This document shows, piece after piece, positions 12,366 through 13,014 of a DNA stretch of 13,014 nt. Where the stretch lies: NCBI GenBank assembly GCA_964625745.1, contig CAZVCJ010000112.1, forward strand, positions 1 to 13,014. Reading direction: 5' to 3'. Both the position numbers and the translations under genes were made by a program. The notes below the pieces were generated by a model. That model was not told the origin of the DNA. It saw only the letters and a program-made list of their open reading frames with translations, and did no database searches. Source of the DNA: CAZVCJ01 sp964625745 (GTDB lineage Bacteria > Chloroflexota > Anaerolineae > VGOG01). Within the stretch, counting starts at the first letter, position 1, and the number at the start of each line of letters is the position of its first letter.

Positions 12366-13014
12366 ACGACTTTATCTACCGCTTGCAGAACGTCACCAAG
12401 GCGTACGAAGGCCGTTGCGTGCTGGAGGTGGAAAACCTGAAAATCCACCGGGGTGAGATCTTTGCTCTGGTGGGTCCCAGCGGCGCGGGAAAAAGCACCC
12501 TGCTGCGGCTGCTCAACTTCCTGGAGCCACCCACCCAGGGCCGCATCCGCTTCCTGGACGTCGAGTTCAGCGCGGGCCAGCCGATGCCGCTGGCTTATCG
12601 CCGCCGGGTGACGACGGTGTTCCAGCGACCGATCTTGCTGAACCGCAGTGTGTGGGCCAACGTTAGCTATGGTCTCGGACTGCACGGCAGGCACGACCAA
12701 ACCGACCGGATCGAAAAGGCTCTCGAACAGGTAGGACTGCGCGACTTTATCCGGCAGCGGGCTCGGACGCTGTCCGGTGGCGAGGCGCAGCGGGTGGCCC
12801 TGGCCAGGGCGATCGTGTTGCAGCCGGACGTGCTCTTGCTGGATGAGCCGACGGCCAACCTGGATCCCTACAACGTGGGGTTGATCGAGGAGATCGTGCA
12901 GCAGCTTAACCAGGAAGGAGATACCACGCTGGTACTGGTGACCCACAACGTCTTCCAGGCCAGGCGGCTGGCGCATCGCGTGGCCCTGCTCCTGGAGGGG
13001 CGGATCGTCGAGAC
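12362..13014 (+). CDS. tupC: Tungstate/molybdate-type ABC transporter ATPase (TupC-like), cut by window end
   Basis: This is the cytoplasmic ATPase partner of the preceding permease; 217 residues are visible. It has Walker A GPSGAGKS (38-45), the Q-loop in TTVFQRPILLNRSVWANV (84-101; the VFQRP phrase is frequent in TupC), the signature LSGGEAQR (137-144), Walker B VLLLDEPTANLDP (157-169) and the switch histidine in VTHN (193-196). Only about 20-30 C-terminal residues of a typical family member are missing. The ATG overlaps the tupB stop as ATGA, which implies co-translation. A TupA-type binding protein gene could still lie beyond the window. Confidence 0.92.
   Translation, partial: MNDFIYRLQNVTKAYEGRCVLEVENLKIHRGEIFALVGPSGAGKSTLLRLLNFLEPPTQGRIRFLDVEFSAGQPMPLAYRRRVTTVFQRPILLNRSVWANVSYGLGLHGRHDQTDRIEKALEQVGLRDFIRQRARTLSGGEAQRVALARAIVLQPDVLLLDEPTANLDPYNVGLIEEIVQQLNQEGDTTLVLVTHNVFQARRLAHRVALLLEGRIVE

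Noticed and set aside
12050..12976. Long leftward open frame opposite tupB/tupC (308 codons)
   Set aside because: It lies opposite strongly recognisable ABC transporter genes, shows no family motif, and is explained by high-GC antisense openness.

Overview
The window is high-GC bacterial DNA, densely coded, and is most likely from a Chloroflexota (Anaerolineae-like) genome. That assignment is inference. It rests on an mreB-mreC pair next to tilS, on short GAGCGTAGTCGAAGG-type interspersed repeats translated inside genes (read as ALSVVEG, ALSVAEG or PFSYAQG), and on the overall protein character. There is no rRNA or tRNA gene, CRISPR array or insertion sequence.

Left part (1-3873), housekeeping. 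The leftward cell-shape genes mreB and mreC (mreC cut by the window edge) diverge from a rightward pair: a small EF-Tu-domain-2-like protein and tilS (tRNA-Ile lysidine synthetase). The two divergent promoters sit back to back and share the same bases as their -35 boxes. tilS ends inside a degenerate 7-bp tandem repeat.

Middle part (3905-8336), an ECF-type transport operon. A sigma70-like promoter precedes a leader of about 210 nt. The leader has the hallmarks of the Moco (molybdenum/tungsten cofactor) RNA motif: a GAAA tetraloop hairpin, an 11-nt-type tetraloop receptor, and a downstream intrinsic terminator with a plausible antiterminator. It controls a small tandem-duplicated protein with symmetric cysteines; an ECF S component (YkoE-like membrane part) fused to an extracellular tail resembling the oxidoreductase molybdopterin-binding fold; a fused double ATPase; and an EcfT protein.

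Right part (8531-13014), apparently functionally linked. It encodes a membrane-anchored diheme cytochrome c with an uncharacterised tail, a lipoprotein phosphodiesterase of the nucleotide pyrophosphatase/alkaline phosphatase superfamily, a lipoprotein made of two molybdopterin-binding-like repeats, and a TupB/TupC-type tungstate/molybdate ABC permease and ATPase. The ATPase is cut by the window end. The usual TupA binding protein is not seen, and the repeat lipoprotein stands where it would be expected. tupB seems to begin with an ATA codon.

Taken together, bases 3905-13014 look like a Mo/W-cofactor-responsive uptake locus. The most interesting reading is a previously undescribed system that captures molybdate/tungstate, or a pterin cofactor itself, through molybdopterin-binding-like modules. 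A surface phosphodiesterase could trim dinucleotide cofactors, and an ECF transporter could import the product. The gene contents and RNA structures are seen in the sequence; the substrate and mechanism are inference.
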